DNA of 34,040 bases. Source: Planctomycetota bacterium. Lineage in GTDB: Bacteria; Planctomycetota; JAJSAM01; JAJVHW01. This document shows, piece by piece, positions 7,256 to 14,079 of the stretch. The position numbers and the translations under genes were made by a program. The notes under the pieces were generated by a model, which had not been told where the DNA came from, did not search any database, and saw nothing but the letters and a program-made list of their open reading frames with translations. The stretch's first letter is position 1, and the number at the start of each line of letters is the position of its first letter. Location: positions 1 through 34,040 of the forward strand of contig JAIOPE010000149.1 of assembly GCA_021414065.1 (NCBI GenBank). Reading direction: 5' to 3'.

Positions 7256-8938
7256 ATGAGTCCCATCCACCACGGTCGTCGCATCGGATCGGCGGCGGCG
7301 CTCGTCCTCGTAGCTGCTCTCGGGGCAGGCTGCACCGACGGCCAGGCACAGGAGAAGGGCCCCGGGCGGACGCCCGACGCCCCGCGTCCGCTCCCGCCGG
7401 TGGCGACGGAGTCGGTGAAGCCCTCCGAGCAGGCCCCCGCGCAGCAGCAGCCGGCTCCGAAGCCGTCGGCGGCAGCCGAGCCCCACGGAAGCCGTCCGAT
7501 CGACGACGGCGCCATCCGCGCCCTCGCCGAGGAGGTCGCGCGCCTGCGGGCCGAACTCGTCAAGTTGCGCGAGCGCAACCCCGAGGGAGATGCGGCGGCG
7601 GGATCCGCCCCGACAGAACCGACGGCTTCGGCCCCCGAGCCGGCACCGCAGCCTGCCGCCGCCGCCGAGCCCCGCCGTCGGGAGCCCGAAGCGGAAGCGA
7701 CGGCGCCTCAGCCGGAGCCCGAGCCGAGCGTCGAGCGCGTCGTGGAGCGGGTGGTCGAGCGGGAGGTTCCGGTGTACATCGAGGGCCCGGTCGTGGAGCG
7801 GGTGATCGAAGTTGAGGTCGCCCCGCAGATTGTGTTCGAGACCGGCCCGACGGTCTATGTCGAGCGCGTGGTGTATCGCGACACCTCGTGCGAGCAGACG
7901 ATCTCCTTCGGCCACGTCCACCACATCGGCTGCGGACACCACTACTACGGCTGCTCCTGCCATCCCTGGTACTACGACCTCGACGGCGGGTTCGGCATTC
8001 AGTTCATCCACATCGACCACGACGACCACGACCACGACGGGGGCCACGGTCGGCCGCCGCGGGGCACGTACGCGCGTGGCTACAATAATGGGTTCGAAGC
8101 CGGGTTCAATGCGGGGGACGGGCGCGACCAGGCGCCCCCGCCGCGGCCGATCGGTCGCGGTCCGGGTGCCGGCCGACCCGAGGCCTGGCGCGAGCGCGCC
8201 CCGTCTGAGCCGGTCCGTCGCCTCGACGGCCGCGAGAGCGGCCGGCCGGACGCGAGCCGCATCGAGAACGGCGGCGTGGAACGTCCGTCCGGACACCACC
8301 AGGGAGCGGGGCCGCTGGCGCCGCCGGCGTCTCGCCAGGACGATCGCACGGACGAACGCCAGGACGATCGCACGAACGCTCCGGGCAACATCGGCGCGGA
8401 CTCCAGGGCTCCACGGGAGCCTGCCCGCCGGGCTCCGGCCGCCGCTGGCGGCGGAGAGTGGGGCGACGGCCGCACGCCCCCAACCGCCGACCGCCCCGGC
8501 ACGCGGCTCGGCGACGGCGCACGCGATCGCGCCGGCTCCAGCGATGGCGCCGCGCCCGAACCGCGTCCGCGCACCCTGCGGCCGTCGGCGGATCCGCAGC
8601 CCCGTCACGTCCGGCCCGACGCCGAACCCCCGCGCCTGAGCGAACGCGAGCGGCCGCCGGTCGCCGAACCGGTCGTTCCTGTGCGCCAGGAGCCCGAGCG
8701 GGCGCGTCCGCAGCCCCGCCCGGAACGTGACGATGCCCCCGCCCGCGAACCGCGGCGCGTCGCGCCGGAGAACCGCGGCGAGCGCCGCGTGGACACGGAG
8801 CCCCAGCGCCCTCGGGTGGAACGTCGCGACCCGCCGGTCCTCCGTCAGCCCGAGACCCCCCGGGCCCCTGCGCCCCGCCGCCCGGACGCTCCCGAGCGGC
8901 GCCCGAAGCACCAGAAGGGCGAAGAAGAAGGCTCGTAG
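7256..8938 (+). CDS. His/Cys-rich lipoprotein with long Pro/Arg-rich tail
   Basis: A 560-residue protein from the ATG at 7256, fixed by AGGAGG six bases upstream. Residues 1-26 are a signal peptide ending in LGAGC, probably a lipobox. A Pro-rich spacer is followed by a short coiled coil (IRALAEEVARLRAELVKLRE, about 83-107) and the acidic-basic repeat VERVVERVVEREV. Residues about 215-265 hold a dense His/Cys/Asp patch (HVHHIGCGHHYYGCSCH, then HIDHDDHDHD) that looks able to bind metal. From about 270 to the end the chain is low-complexity Pro/Arg/Glu, including a duplicated QDDRT unit encoded by a direct repeat at 8335-8377. I do not recognise the family. Envelope location and metal handling are inferences. 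Confidence 0.8.
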   Translation: MSPIHHGRRIGSAAALVLVAALGAGCTDGQAQEKGPGRTPDAPRPLPPVATESVKPSEQAPAQQQPAPKPSAAAEPHGSRPIDDGAIRALAEEVARLRAELVKLRERNPEGDAAAGSAPTEPTASAPEPAPQPAAAAEPRRREPEAEATAPQPEPEPSVERVVERVVEREVPVYIEGPVVERVIEVEVAPQIVFETGPTVYVERVVYRDTSCEQTISFGHVHHIGCGHHYYGCSCHPWYYDLDGGFGIQFIHIDHDDHDHDGGHGRPPRGTYARGYNNGFEAGFNAGDGRDQAPPPRPIGRGPGAGRPEAWRERAPSEPVRRLDGRESGRPDASRIENGGVERPSGHHQGAGPLAPPASRQDDRTDERQDDRTNAPGNIGADSRAPREPARRAPAAAGGGEWGDGRTPPTADRPGTRLGDGARDRAGSSDGAAPEPRPRTLRPSADPQPRHVRPDAEPPRLSERERPPVAEPVVPVRQEPERARPQPRPERDDAPAREPRRVAPENRGERRVDTEPQRPRVERRDPPVLRQPETPRAPAPRRPDAPERRPKHQKGEEEGS

Positions 8939-8984
8939 GTCCGCGGCCGTCGCCGACGGTCGCCGTCAGGCCCCGACAGCCAGC

Positions 8985-9019
8985 CCGTCGGCCCCTCGCT
9001 CCCGCGGGCGGGCCGACGG
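8985..9019 (+). terminator. 10-bp stem terminator-like hairpin
   Basis: CCGTCGGCCC (8985-8994) pairs perfectly with GGGCCGACGG (9010-9019). A smaller CCGTC-GCC-GACGG hairpin precedes it at 8947-8959. No T-run follows. It lies between the His-rich lipoprotein gene and the DUF2203 gene. Confidence 0.55.
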
Positions 9020-9086
9020 CGCGGGGGGCTCCGAAAGTCGCATCCGACTCACGTCACCCCCCGCTCGTTTCCGACGAGTACCGTGC

Positions 9087-9485
9087 ATGTCCGAGCGCCT
9101 CTACTCCCCGCGCGAAGCCGATCGCGCACTCGTTCTCATCCATCCCGTCGTAGAAGACGTGCGCCGGTACTACATTTCGCTGCGGGGTGAGCTGTCGGCG
9201 CTCCGCGATCTCGAGCTGCTCGCCGAGATCACGTCCGACCAGTCGGTCCCCGCGCCGCTCCGCGCCCGGCTGGCCGAACTGCAGACCTGCCTCGATGAAC
9301 TGCGCATCCTCGGCGCGGTCCTCCTCGACCCGGAAATCGGCCTCGTGAGCCTGCCGGGCCGCCTCGAAGGCGACGTCCGGGTCCAGCTCTGCTGGAAGCT
9401 CGGAGAAGACCGAGTGCGGTTCTGGTATCCGGCCGGCGGAAGCTACGCCGATCGCCGTCCCATCGCGGCTCCCGCGACCGCCTGA
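9087..9485 (+). CDS. DUF2203 family protein
   Basis: A 132-residue soluble protein from the ATG at 9087. The start RLYSPREADRALVLIHPVVEDV and the end LLDPEIGLVSLPGRLEG...VQLCWKLGEDRVRFWYPAGG...R match the DUF2203 pattern (an N-terminal 'sPREA...L' helix and a C-terminal 'G.vkD...GLvdFp....G..v.LCWklGE..v.fwh'). The middle is helical (about 35-80). No function is established for the family. The open frame continues upstream, but the family start fits this ATG. It stands alone between two hairpins, so it is probably a single-gene transcript. Confidence 0.9.
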   Translation: MSERLYSPREADRALVLIHPVVEDVRRYYISLRGELSALRDLELLAEITSDQSVPAPLRARLAELQTCLDELRILGAVLLDPEIGLVSLPGRLEGDVRVQLCWKLGEDRVRFWYPAGGSYADRRPIAAPATA

Positions 9486-9489
9486 ATTC

Positions 9490-9531
9490 AGCCTGTTCCA
9501 GGCTCGAACGGCGATCCCGCAACGGGGTTTT
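9490..9531 (+). terminator. Intrinsic terminator after the DUF2203 gene
   Basis: Two hairpins in series: AGCCT-GTTCC-AGGCT (9490-9504), then ATCCCG-CAA-CGGGGT (9514-9528) followed directly by TTTCGCTTT. The second, with its T-rich tail, is the best classical terminator in the window. Confidence 0.7.
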
Positions 9532-9534
9532 CGC

Positions 9535-9562
9535 TTTACAGGCCCCCGGCGCCCCCTAACCT
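9535..9562 (+). promoter_or_regulatory. Possible sigma70-type promoter for the ferritin-like gene
   Basis: TTTACA (9535-9540) and TAACCT (9557-9562) are separated by 16 bp, 115 bp before the start codon. A small dyad, GGGTG-GCAATT-CACCC, lies between promoter and gene. Match is moderate and the call is tentative. Confidence 0.3.
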
Positions 9563-9676
9563 CCTAAGTTTCCACCCCGTTCTGCCCGGGAAGTCCCGGC
9601 GGGTGGGGTTCTTCCGGAATTCAGGGTGGCAATTCACCCCGGCGTCCGGGCAAGCTGTACGTACTGGAGGCGCCCC

Positions 9677-10231
9677 ATGGGAGCCCGTTCGATGACGTCC
9701 GAGACGACCAGCTCAGCGACCTCTCAACCGTCGGCATCCGACACGAAGAAGGTCCTCGACCTCTCGATCTACTGGAAGACGCTGACGTCTCAGTACTACG
9801 AGTTCCTGTCGAAGGTCGTGAGCGACCCGATCATGAAGCAGCGATTCCGCCTCATGGCGTCGGAAGAGCGCGACCACCGCAAGATCCTCCGCAAGTACCG
9901 GAAGGAACTCGTGGGCAGCTCCGCCATCGAACTCGGCGAGCCCGAGCGTCGGCAGCTCCGCGAGAACTTCGTCTTCCTCGAGGTCAAGGACCGCGAGACG
10001 ATGGACGTGGCCGTGCAGTGCATCCTCCGGGCCGAGGAGCGGTCGAACCGCTTCTTCAACCAGGCGTCGTCGCGCATCGACAACCGTGAAGGCCGCATCT
10101 TCCTCCGCCTGCTGGGCGAAGAGGGGCTCATCCACAAGTCGATGGTGGACGACCTGATGGACTACGCGAACTCCCGCGAGGTGCGGTTCTCGAAGAACAG
10201 CGCCGCGATCGCCGCCGCCGCGCGTCGCTGA
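9677..10231 (+). CDS. Ferritin-like / rubrerythrin-like protein
   Basis: A 184-residue protein from the ATG at 9677, preceded by GGAGG at six bases; an ATG at 9692 is less likely. After a Ser/Thr-rich leader it is all helical and fits a four-helix ferritin-like bundle: helix 1 TSQYYEFLSKVV (E42), helix 2 MASEERDHRKIL (E64-x-x-H67), helix 3 CILRAEERSNRFF (E120/E121), helix 4 LLGEEGLIHKSMVDDL (E149, H153). In rubrerythrins the last ligand pair is E-x-x-H; here Glu and His are four apart, so the diiron site may be altered. There is no rubredoxin domain. Peroxide or oxygen defence or iron handling would be the family roles. Two copies of the dispersed repeat follow the stop. Confidence 0.75.
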   Translation: MGARSMTSETTSSATSQPSASDTKKVLDLSIYWKTLTSQYYEFLSKVVSDPIMKQRFRLMASEERDHRKILRKYRKELVGSSAIELGEPERRQLRENFVFLEVKDRETMDVAVQCILRAEERSNRFFNQASSRIDNREGRIFLRLLGEEGLIHKSMVDDLMDYANSREVRFSKNSAAIAAAARR

Positions 10232-10243
10232 GGCGTTGTCATC

Positions 10244-10355
10244 GGAGCTCGTCCCTACCTCGTCGGGAACACCGCCACGAGCGCCGGGTCGTTGGCTCCT
10301 CGGTCCGGGCCGGCTCCGGTGCGGAGTCGGGCGAGGCTTGAACCTCACACCCGAG
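10244..10355 (+). repeat. Dispersed intergenic repeat, copy B
   Basis: Begins GAGCTCGTCCCTACCTCGTC 14 bases after the ferritin-like stop and ends near CACACCCGAG. It matches copy C (10377-10467) closely over about 85 bp and the reverse complement of 3722-3883. The head contains a possible stem, GCTCGT with ACGAGC about 25 bases later. Confidence 0.85.
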
Positions 10356-10376
10356 TGGCCGAGCCTTCGTGTCGTT

Positions 10377-10467
10377 GGAGCTCGTCCCTACCTCGTCGGG
10401 AACGCCACCACGAGCGCTGGGTCGTCGGCTCCTCGGTCCGGGCCGGCTCCGGTGCGGACTCGGACGG
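10377..10467 (+). repeat. Dispersed intergenic repeat, copy C
   Basis: Begins GGAGCTCGTCCCTACCTCGT and ends GGACTCGGACG. It is a near-identical tandem neighbour of copy B, 133 bp further on. GCTCGT (10380-10385) can pair with ACGAGC (10410-10415). The remaining bases up to 10613 show no gene. Confidence 0.85.
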
Positions 10468-10613
10468 TGGAATCGACCCTTGCGACGTACGGAACGTCGA
10501 ATCCAGCCTCAAGATCGCCTGAGCCCGGGACGATGCACGGGAAGGGGGCCCCGCGCATCGCTCGGCCCCCATGGAACCGGCAGCGTGTCTCGCGCGGCCG
10601 CAGGAGGTTGATC

Positions 10614-10769
10614 ATGGAAGGCTATTGCGTCAAGTGCCGCGCCAAGACCGCCATCAAGGACCCCGTCGAAGTCACGATGGAGAACGGTAAGAAGGCGATC
10701 AAGGGCAAGTGCTCGGTCTGCGGGACCGGCGTGTTCCGGATCCTCGGCAAGGGCACGCCGAAGAAGTAG
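10614..10769 (+). CDS. Small zinc-ribbon protein, DUF5679-like
   Basis: A 51-residue protein from the ATG at 10614, with AGGAGG seven bases upstream. It starts MEGYCVKCRAKTAIKDP, then has VTMENGKKAIKGKCSVCGTG and a basic tail FRILGKGTPKK. Two C-x2-C knuckles (CVKC, CSVC) make a zinc ribbon, and the YCVKCRAK opening and the G-K-C-x-x-C-G second half fit the DUF5679 family of tiny bacterial proteins of unknown role. A strong hairpin follows, so it is probably a monocistronic, well-expressed small gene. Nucleic-acid binding is plausible from the fold and charge but not shown. Confidence 0.85.
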   Translation: MEGYCVKCRAKTAIKDPVEVTMENGKKAIKGKCSVCGTGVFRILGKGTPKK

Positions 10770-10790
10770 TCGCTGCAACGACGCTGCCGC

Positions 10791-10816
10791 TGCCGACCCC
10801 GCCCGCGGGGTCGGCA
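10791..10816 (+). terminator. Perfect 10-bp hairpin after the zinc-ribbon gene
   Basis: TGCCGACCCC, loop GCCCGC, GGGGTCGGCA lies 21 bases after the stop. It lacks a T-run but is the strongest uninterrupted stem of the intergenic regions. A 14-base tandem duplication (CGCCCACGCCTTCG twice) follows near 10865-10893. Confidence 0.7.
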
Positions 10817-10981
10817 CGCGACGGTCGCGCGACAGGATTCGTCAGCCCCGGCCGCGGTTCCCGTCGCGCCCACGCCTTCGCGCCCACGCCTTCGTACCGG
10901 CGTAGGTCATCTCCAGCCAGCCGGGAGCCTTCCCGGGAGCTGGGACCGTAGGTCCGGGACGGATCCGGTCGCCGCCGCACT

Positions 10982-10998
10982 CTCCGCCGACGGCGGAG
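10982..10998 (-). terminator. Hairpin downstream of the amidase gene
   Basis: CTCCGCC-GAC-GGCGGAG, 52 bp past the amidase stop (minus strand). No T-run. The rest of 10817-11050 shows small inverted repeats and no gene. Confidence 0.4.
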
Positions 10999-11050
10999 GC
11001 GCGGCGTCTTCGATTCCCCGCCGCGAGGCCGGAGCCCTTGGGCTCGACCG

Positions 11051-12193
11051 CTACTTCGTGCCGCCGCTGTCGGACCCGTCGTTCACGGCGGCCGCGCGCG
11101 ACGCGCCGACCGGAGTTCGTATCGCGAAGTCGCGCGGGAAGTACTTCCCCGGGCACTCCGTGCTCTTCACCTCGCCGTGCATCCGCAGGTTCTCCGCAGG
11201 GATCCCGCAGTACTGGGCGAGGAAGGTGCAGAGGCGATCGAGCGACCGCAACTGGGCGGCCGTCGGCCGGGTGCGCGTGAAGTCGCCGACGAGGCACACG
11301 CCGATCCCGTGCTCGTTCATGAAGTTCGCGGCGGTCTTCGCGTGCGCGCCGATGAGCTGCTGCTTCCAGCGGTAGCCCACCTCGACGGAGCCGTCCGTCG
11401 AGCCGGTTCCGTTCCCGATGACGAAGTCGTACCCGAGGCCGTCGAACCCGCGGTCCTTGTGCCAGCGGTCGATCGCGGCGGCGTTTCCGGCGGCGCTCGC
11501 GCTGTGATGCACCACGAGGTACTGCCACTTGCGGCGGAGCGGAACGCTCCAAGCCGACACCTCCGCAGCCGTGGGGCGGTTGTCCCCGGACGCCGCAGGG
11601 CTCGCGATCGGCCGTTGGACGCCGGCCGGCGCCGACCCGCCCGCTGCCGGTCGGTCCGGGATCGGAACGCGATAGGCGTCGGCAACCGCGGGCGGGAGGT
11701 TGGCTCCGAACGCCGACTGCGCGTTCCACGTGGCGCGGACCGAGTTTGCGTCCTTCCCAACGAGCCACAGCTCGGTCCCGCGTCGGTACGGCTCCTGACT
11801 GAGTTGCAACTGGCGGCCGGCCACACTCGCCACGAGCGTGCCTGGAAAGAGCAGGATGCGGGACCCGTTCGGAGACTCGAGCGCGACGCGGTCGGTGCCG
11901 GCGACGGTCGAGAACCGGAGACCGAGCTCCCGAGCGAGCTGCGGACAACTGATGTCGATCGCCACCGCGCCGGGCGCATTCAGCACGCCGGCTTCGTCGT
12001 CCGGCGCCGCCTCGCCCTCGGTCGAAGCGCAGCCCGACGCGAGGCCGGCGGCGACGACGGCCAGGCACGACATCCAACCGCGCAGCGAGCGTGCGCGATC
12101 GGCCGTCGGGTGAGGCCGCGACTTGGGCCACGACGTGGGCCCCGGCCGAGGCGCAGCCGAACTCCGATGAGCGCGATCCAGGGTCAAGGCCAT
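11051..12193 (-). CDS. N-acetylmuramoyl-L-alanine amidase (amidase_2/PGRP), lipoprotein
   Basis: A 380-residue protein from the ATG at 12193, with GGGGGT six bases upstream. Other in-frame starts are GTG 12226 and ATG 12073; the last would put the lipoprotein signal MSCLAVVAAGLASGC at the exact N terminus. The C-terminal 190 residues are an amidase_2 domain that cleaves the bond between muramic acid and the stem peptide: zinc ligand in YLVVHHSAS, then GLGYDFVIGNG, GAHAK, the core strand GIGVCLVGDF, and MHGEVKSTECPGKYFP with the second His and the Cys ligand. The N-terminal part (about 80-190) is a beta-rich region of unknown type. It is likely anchored in the outer membrane and works on cell-wall remodelling or recycling. 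Confidence 0.92.
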   Translation of the reverse strand: MALTLDRAHRSSAAPRPGPTSWPKSRPHPTADRARSLRGWMSCLAVVAAGLASGCASTEGEAAPDDEAGVLNAPGAVAIDISCPQLARELGLRFSTVAGTDRVALESPNGSRILLFPGTLVASVAGRQLQLSQEPYRRGTELWLVGKDANSVRATWNAQSAFGANLPPAVADAYRVPIPDRPAAGGSAPAGVQRPIASPAASGDNRPTAAEVSAWSVPLRRKWQYLVVHHSASAAGNAAAIDRWHKDRGFDGLGYDFVIGNGTGSTDGSVEVGYRWKQQLIGAHAKTAANFMNEHGIGVCLVGDFTRTRPTAAQLRSLDRLCTFLAQYCGIPAENLRMHGEVKSTECPGKYFPRDFAIRTPVGASRAAAVNDGSDSGGTK

Positions 12194-12569
12194 CGAGACA
12201 CCCCCGGCGGCTGCCCATCGGCGCACGTCGCCTCAGAAGTGCGGCGGGGCGGTCCTCAGAGTGACCGGCCCCGTCGCGTCGGAGAAGACCCCCATTCGCT
12301 GGGGATCAACGCAAGTGGTCCCCATCATGTCGCGCTTCGAGTCCGTCGTCAAGCCCCGCACGCGGATGGGCTCGGGGTTCTCGACAGTTGTGGATTGGCG
12401 GAATTCTCGGAATAGCCCGGCCCGGCCCGGGCGATCGCGTTGCGTTGCGGCCGACCTCGGCCGGCCGCCGGACAGATCGGCGGTCGGACGCGGGTGCGCC
12501 GTCGCCCGCCGGTGCAATGCTCGCCGCAAGTCACGACGGAGCGGGTGATTCGGGATTCGACTCCACAAG
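12194..12569. other. Intergenic stretch with no recognised gene
   Basis: No open frame here shows coding bias or a ribosome site on either strand. It contains TGTGGATTG (12389-12397), close to a DnaA box, and GACTCCACA (12559-12567), a weaker one. The base composition becomes less GC-rich toward 12550-12670 than anywhere else nearby. Confidence 0.5.
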
Positions 12570-12620
12570 TCAACACCGGCCCACATGCATTCAACAGTTG
12601 ATGTGGACAACCGGTGTTGA
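12570..12620. promoter_or_regulatory. Nested palindrome just upstream of the ncRNA promoter
   Basis: TCAACACCGG (12570-12579) and CCGGTGTTGA (12611-12620) are perfect 10-bp inverted arms. Inside them CACAT (12582-12586) pairs with ATGTG (12601-12605), and CAAC-A-GTTG (12592-12600) forms a smaller dyad. TGTGGACAA (12602-12610) matches the DnaA-box variant TTGTCCACA. The block ends 12 bp before the -35 element, the usual place for an activator or operator site. Confidence 0.6.
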
Positions 12621-12632
12621 ATGATTTGACGA

Positions 12633-12661
12633 TTGACTGATGCCGCATTCGTTCATACGAT
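12633..12661 (+). promoter_or_regulatory. Sigma70-type promoter driving the structured RNA
   Basis: TTGACT (12633-12638), 17-bp spacer, TACGAT (12656-12661). The -35 matches five of six consensus bases and the -10 four of six. The predicted start is near 12668, exactly where the structured region begins. A second TTGACG at 12626 would give poor spacing. The flanking DNA is locally AT-rich. Confidence 0.65.
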
Positions 12662-12667
12662 TCAACG

Positions 12668-14061
12668 CGTCGGTCGGGCCGATCGGAGAACCCGAGAAGG
12701 CCGCCCGAGAGACTGCTCGTTGACATTCCGGTGATCGGAGGTGGTGCAGCGCCGGGGAGACCCGTCGAAGCGCTTCGTCCCGCCCCTTCGGGGGTGGAGC
12801 GTGTTGTCCCTTCGGGGGCGATCCTCCGTGGTCTGCGTGGCGCGCCGGCGCTGCGTGGACTGACGCACCGGGAGCGCGACAGCGCGTCTCGTCGGTGCAG
12901 GATGAACCCCAAGGGAGCCGCGGATCTCCAGCAGACCCGCCGACTCCGTCTCGAACAGACCCTGGGGCGCCGGCCCGAGTCGGTCCGCTTCAATGAGGAC
13001 CGGAGAGGGAAGAAGCGCAGAGGGGGATCGCGGCGACGCCGGTCGCCGCAACGGGACGGAGCCACGAGCTCCGAAGGGGAGACGCCCCGGGGCCAAGGCT
13101 GGACACGGTCGAACGGCGGAGTGCGCGATGTCTGAGACGTCGCCGCGCGACGCAGTCGGCCGGGTTCGAGCCAGGGCGCAGGTCTTCGAGCGATCCGGCG
13201 TCGCGGTGTCGCACTCCTTACGTCTCAGAGCGAAGGGAGGGCAACCCTCGCGGCAATCGATCGCGAGCCGTGAACCGCCCGTCAAACGGTGGAACACGAC
13301 AGACCAGCGCACGAAGCGGCCTCGGAACGCGAATGAACCCCATGGATGGCAGCGCACTCGCAAGAGTCGCAAGGTGGGCGGGGAGTAAACCGTCGTGGAG
13401 GTGAGAAACCTCGCGGACGGAACGAGCCGGGGGAGGCAACCCCGGGAACTGCGGACCCGCTCGCACACGCCGTCGGAGGGGCGAGAGAACCCCAGGAGGG
13501 AACGGACTCGGCAGCGATGCCGGGCCCCGAGCCTCTGGAACGGTGCCCTGAGAGGGCCCGAAGCCTGCGGGAGCCGCCTTTGACCTTCGGGTCGGAGGCA
13601 GACCGGCCGATGGAAGACCTCGTGGCCGCGCAAGCGGCGCGGAGGGTGCGGCGAACCCATGTCGCTGCTACATCGGACGGAGTGGAGCTCCGAGAGGCGC
13701 GGGAACCCTGAGAGGGTGGCTCGGACGGCGGCGACGCACGTCCCTGCATTCCGGAGGCGCGACAGACCCTGGAGGGGCGTTCGGCGACCTGCCCGACCGA
13801 CACCGGCACGAGGCTCGCGAGTCTTCACCGACCCGCGGGCCTCGTTCGATTCTGGGCTGCTTCCCGTCCACTCGGAGCTTCTTCACCCTCGCGTTCCAGA
13901 CCCTGGGGAGCCGGTTTGGCGCCTCGAGCGCGGGCACCGTCGCGACGAGGAGCAGCGGCGTCGTCGGTGAGCGAGTTGCGCGTGTATCCATCGGGCGGCC
14001 CCGCCTTCCGCGAGTCGGTCCGTCCGGAACGCCCCGAGGCAATGGGGCCTCTGGCAGGCCC
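12668..14061 (+). ncRNA. Large structured non-coding RNA, no known class
   Basis: About 1.39 kb without credible codon use but full of hairpins that only work on the plus strand. UUCG loops: 12780-12797 (7 bp), 12803-12822 (8 bp, three wobbles), 13576-13599 (10 bp, two G-U). GNRA loops: GAGA 12753-12764, GCAA 13352-13370, GCGA 13509-13522, GCAA 13625-13638. Other stems: 12865-12898, 12948-12960, 12981-13002, 13030-13049 (8 bp), 13057-13073, 13125-13143, 13146-13153 with 13198-13205, 13390-13420, 13427-13445, 13545-13557, 13705-13717, and 13808-13845 (12 bp, one wobble). Ends may close by 12699-12708 with 13991-14000 and 12713-12718 with 13950-13955. I see no signature of rRNA, RNase P, tmRNA or a group I or II intron. 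The 3' end is set at a hairpin (14045-14061) and is approximate. The size is that of giant RNAs such as GOLLD, ROOL or OLE, or larger. Confidence 0.8.
14045..14061 (+). terminator. Hairpin at the probable 3' end of the structured RNA
   Basis: GGGCCT-CTGGC-AGGCCC, with an alternative pairing GCCCC (14031-14035) to GGGGC (14044-14048). It lies four bases before the -10 element of the next gene. No T-run. Confidence 0.45.
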
Positions 14062-14065
14062 GAAC

Positions 14066-14071
14066 TATACT
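14066..14071 (+). promoter_or_regulatory. -10 element of the EIIA gene, near-leaderless start
   Basis: TATACT matches five of six bases of the -10 consensus. A start about seven bases later would fall at the GTG at 14080, so the transcript would be leaderless or almost so. No Shine-Dalgarno sequence is present between them, which agrees. No good -35 is visible. Confidence 0.5.
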
Positions 14072-14079
14072 AAGCCGCC

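Noticed and set aside
8335..8377. Short direct repeat inside the His-rich lipoprotein gene as a mobile site
   Set aside because: It keeps the reading frame and encodes a repeated QDDRT unit, so it is protein repeat expansion rather than an insertion.
12261..12548. 95-codon open frame on the plus strand
   Set aside because: Starts without a ribosome site, has mixed codon use and a tail of Arg-rich shadow sequence. Not supported as a gene.
13160..13173. tRNA-like T-arm (GGGTTCGAGCC)
   Set aside because: No acceptor stem, D-arm or anticodon arm around it; it is part of the structured RNA.
12662..13828. 388-codon open frame on the minus strand across the structured RNA
   Set aside because: Its codons show no third-position GC bias or domain pattern, it has no ribosome site, and it lies opposite stems with UUCG and GNRA loops. 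Long open frames arise by chance in GC-rich DNA.
12668..14061. rRNA, RNase P RNA, tmRNA, or group I/II intron
   Set aside because: I looked for the conserved 16S/23S blocks, the RNase P GGAAAGUCC core, the tmRNA TPsiC end, the group I core, and group II domain V with its AGC triad. None is present. The hairpin at 13390-13420 looks like domain V only in outline.
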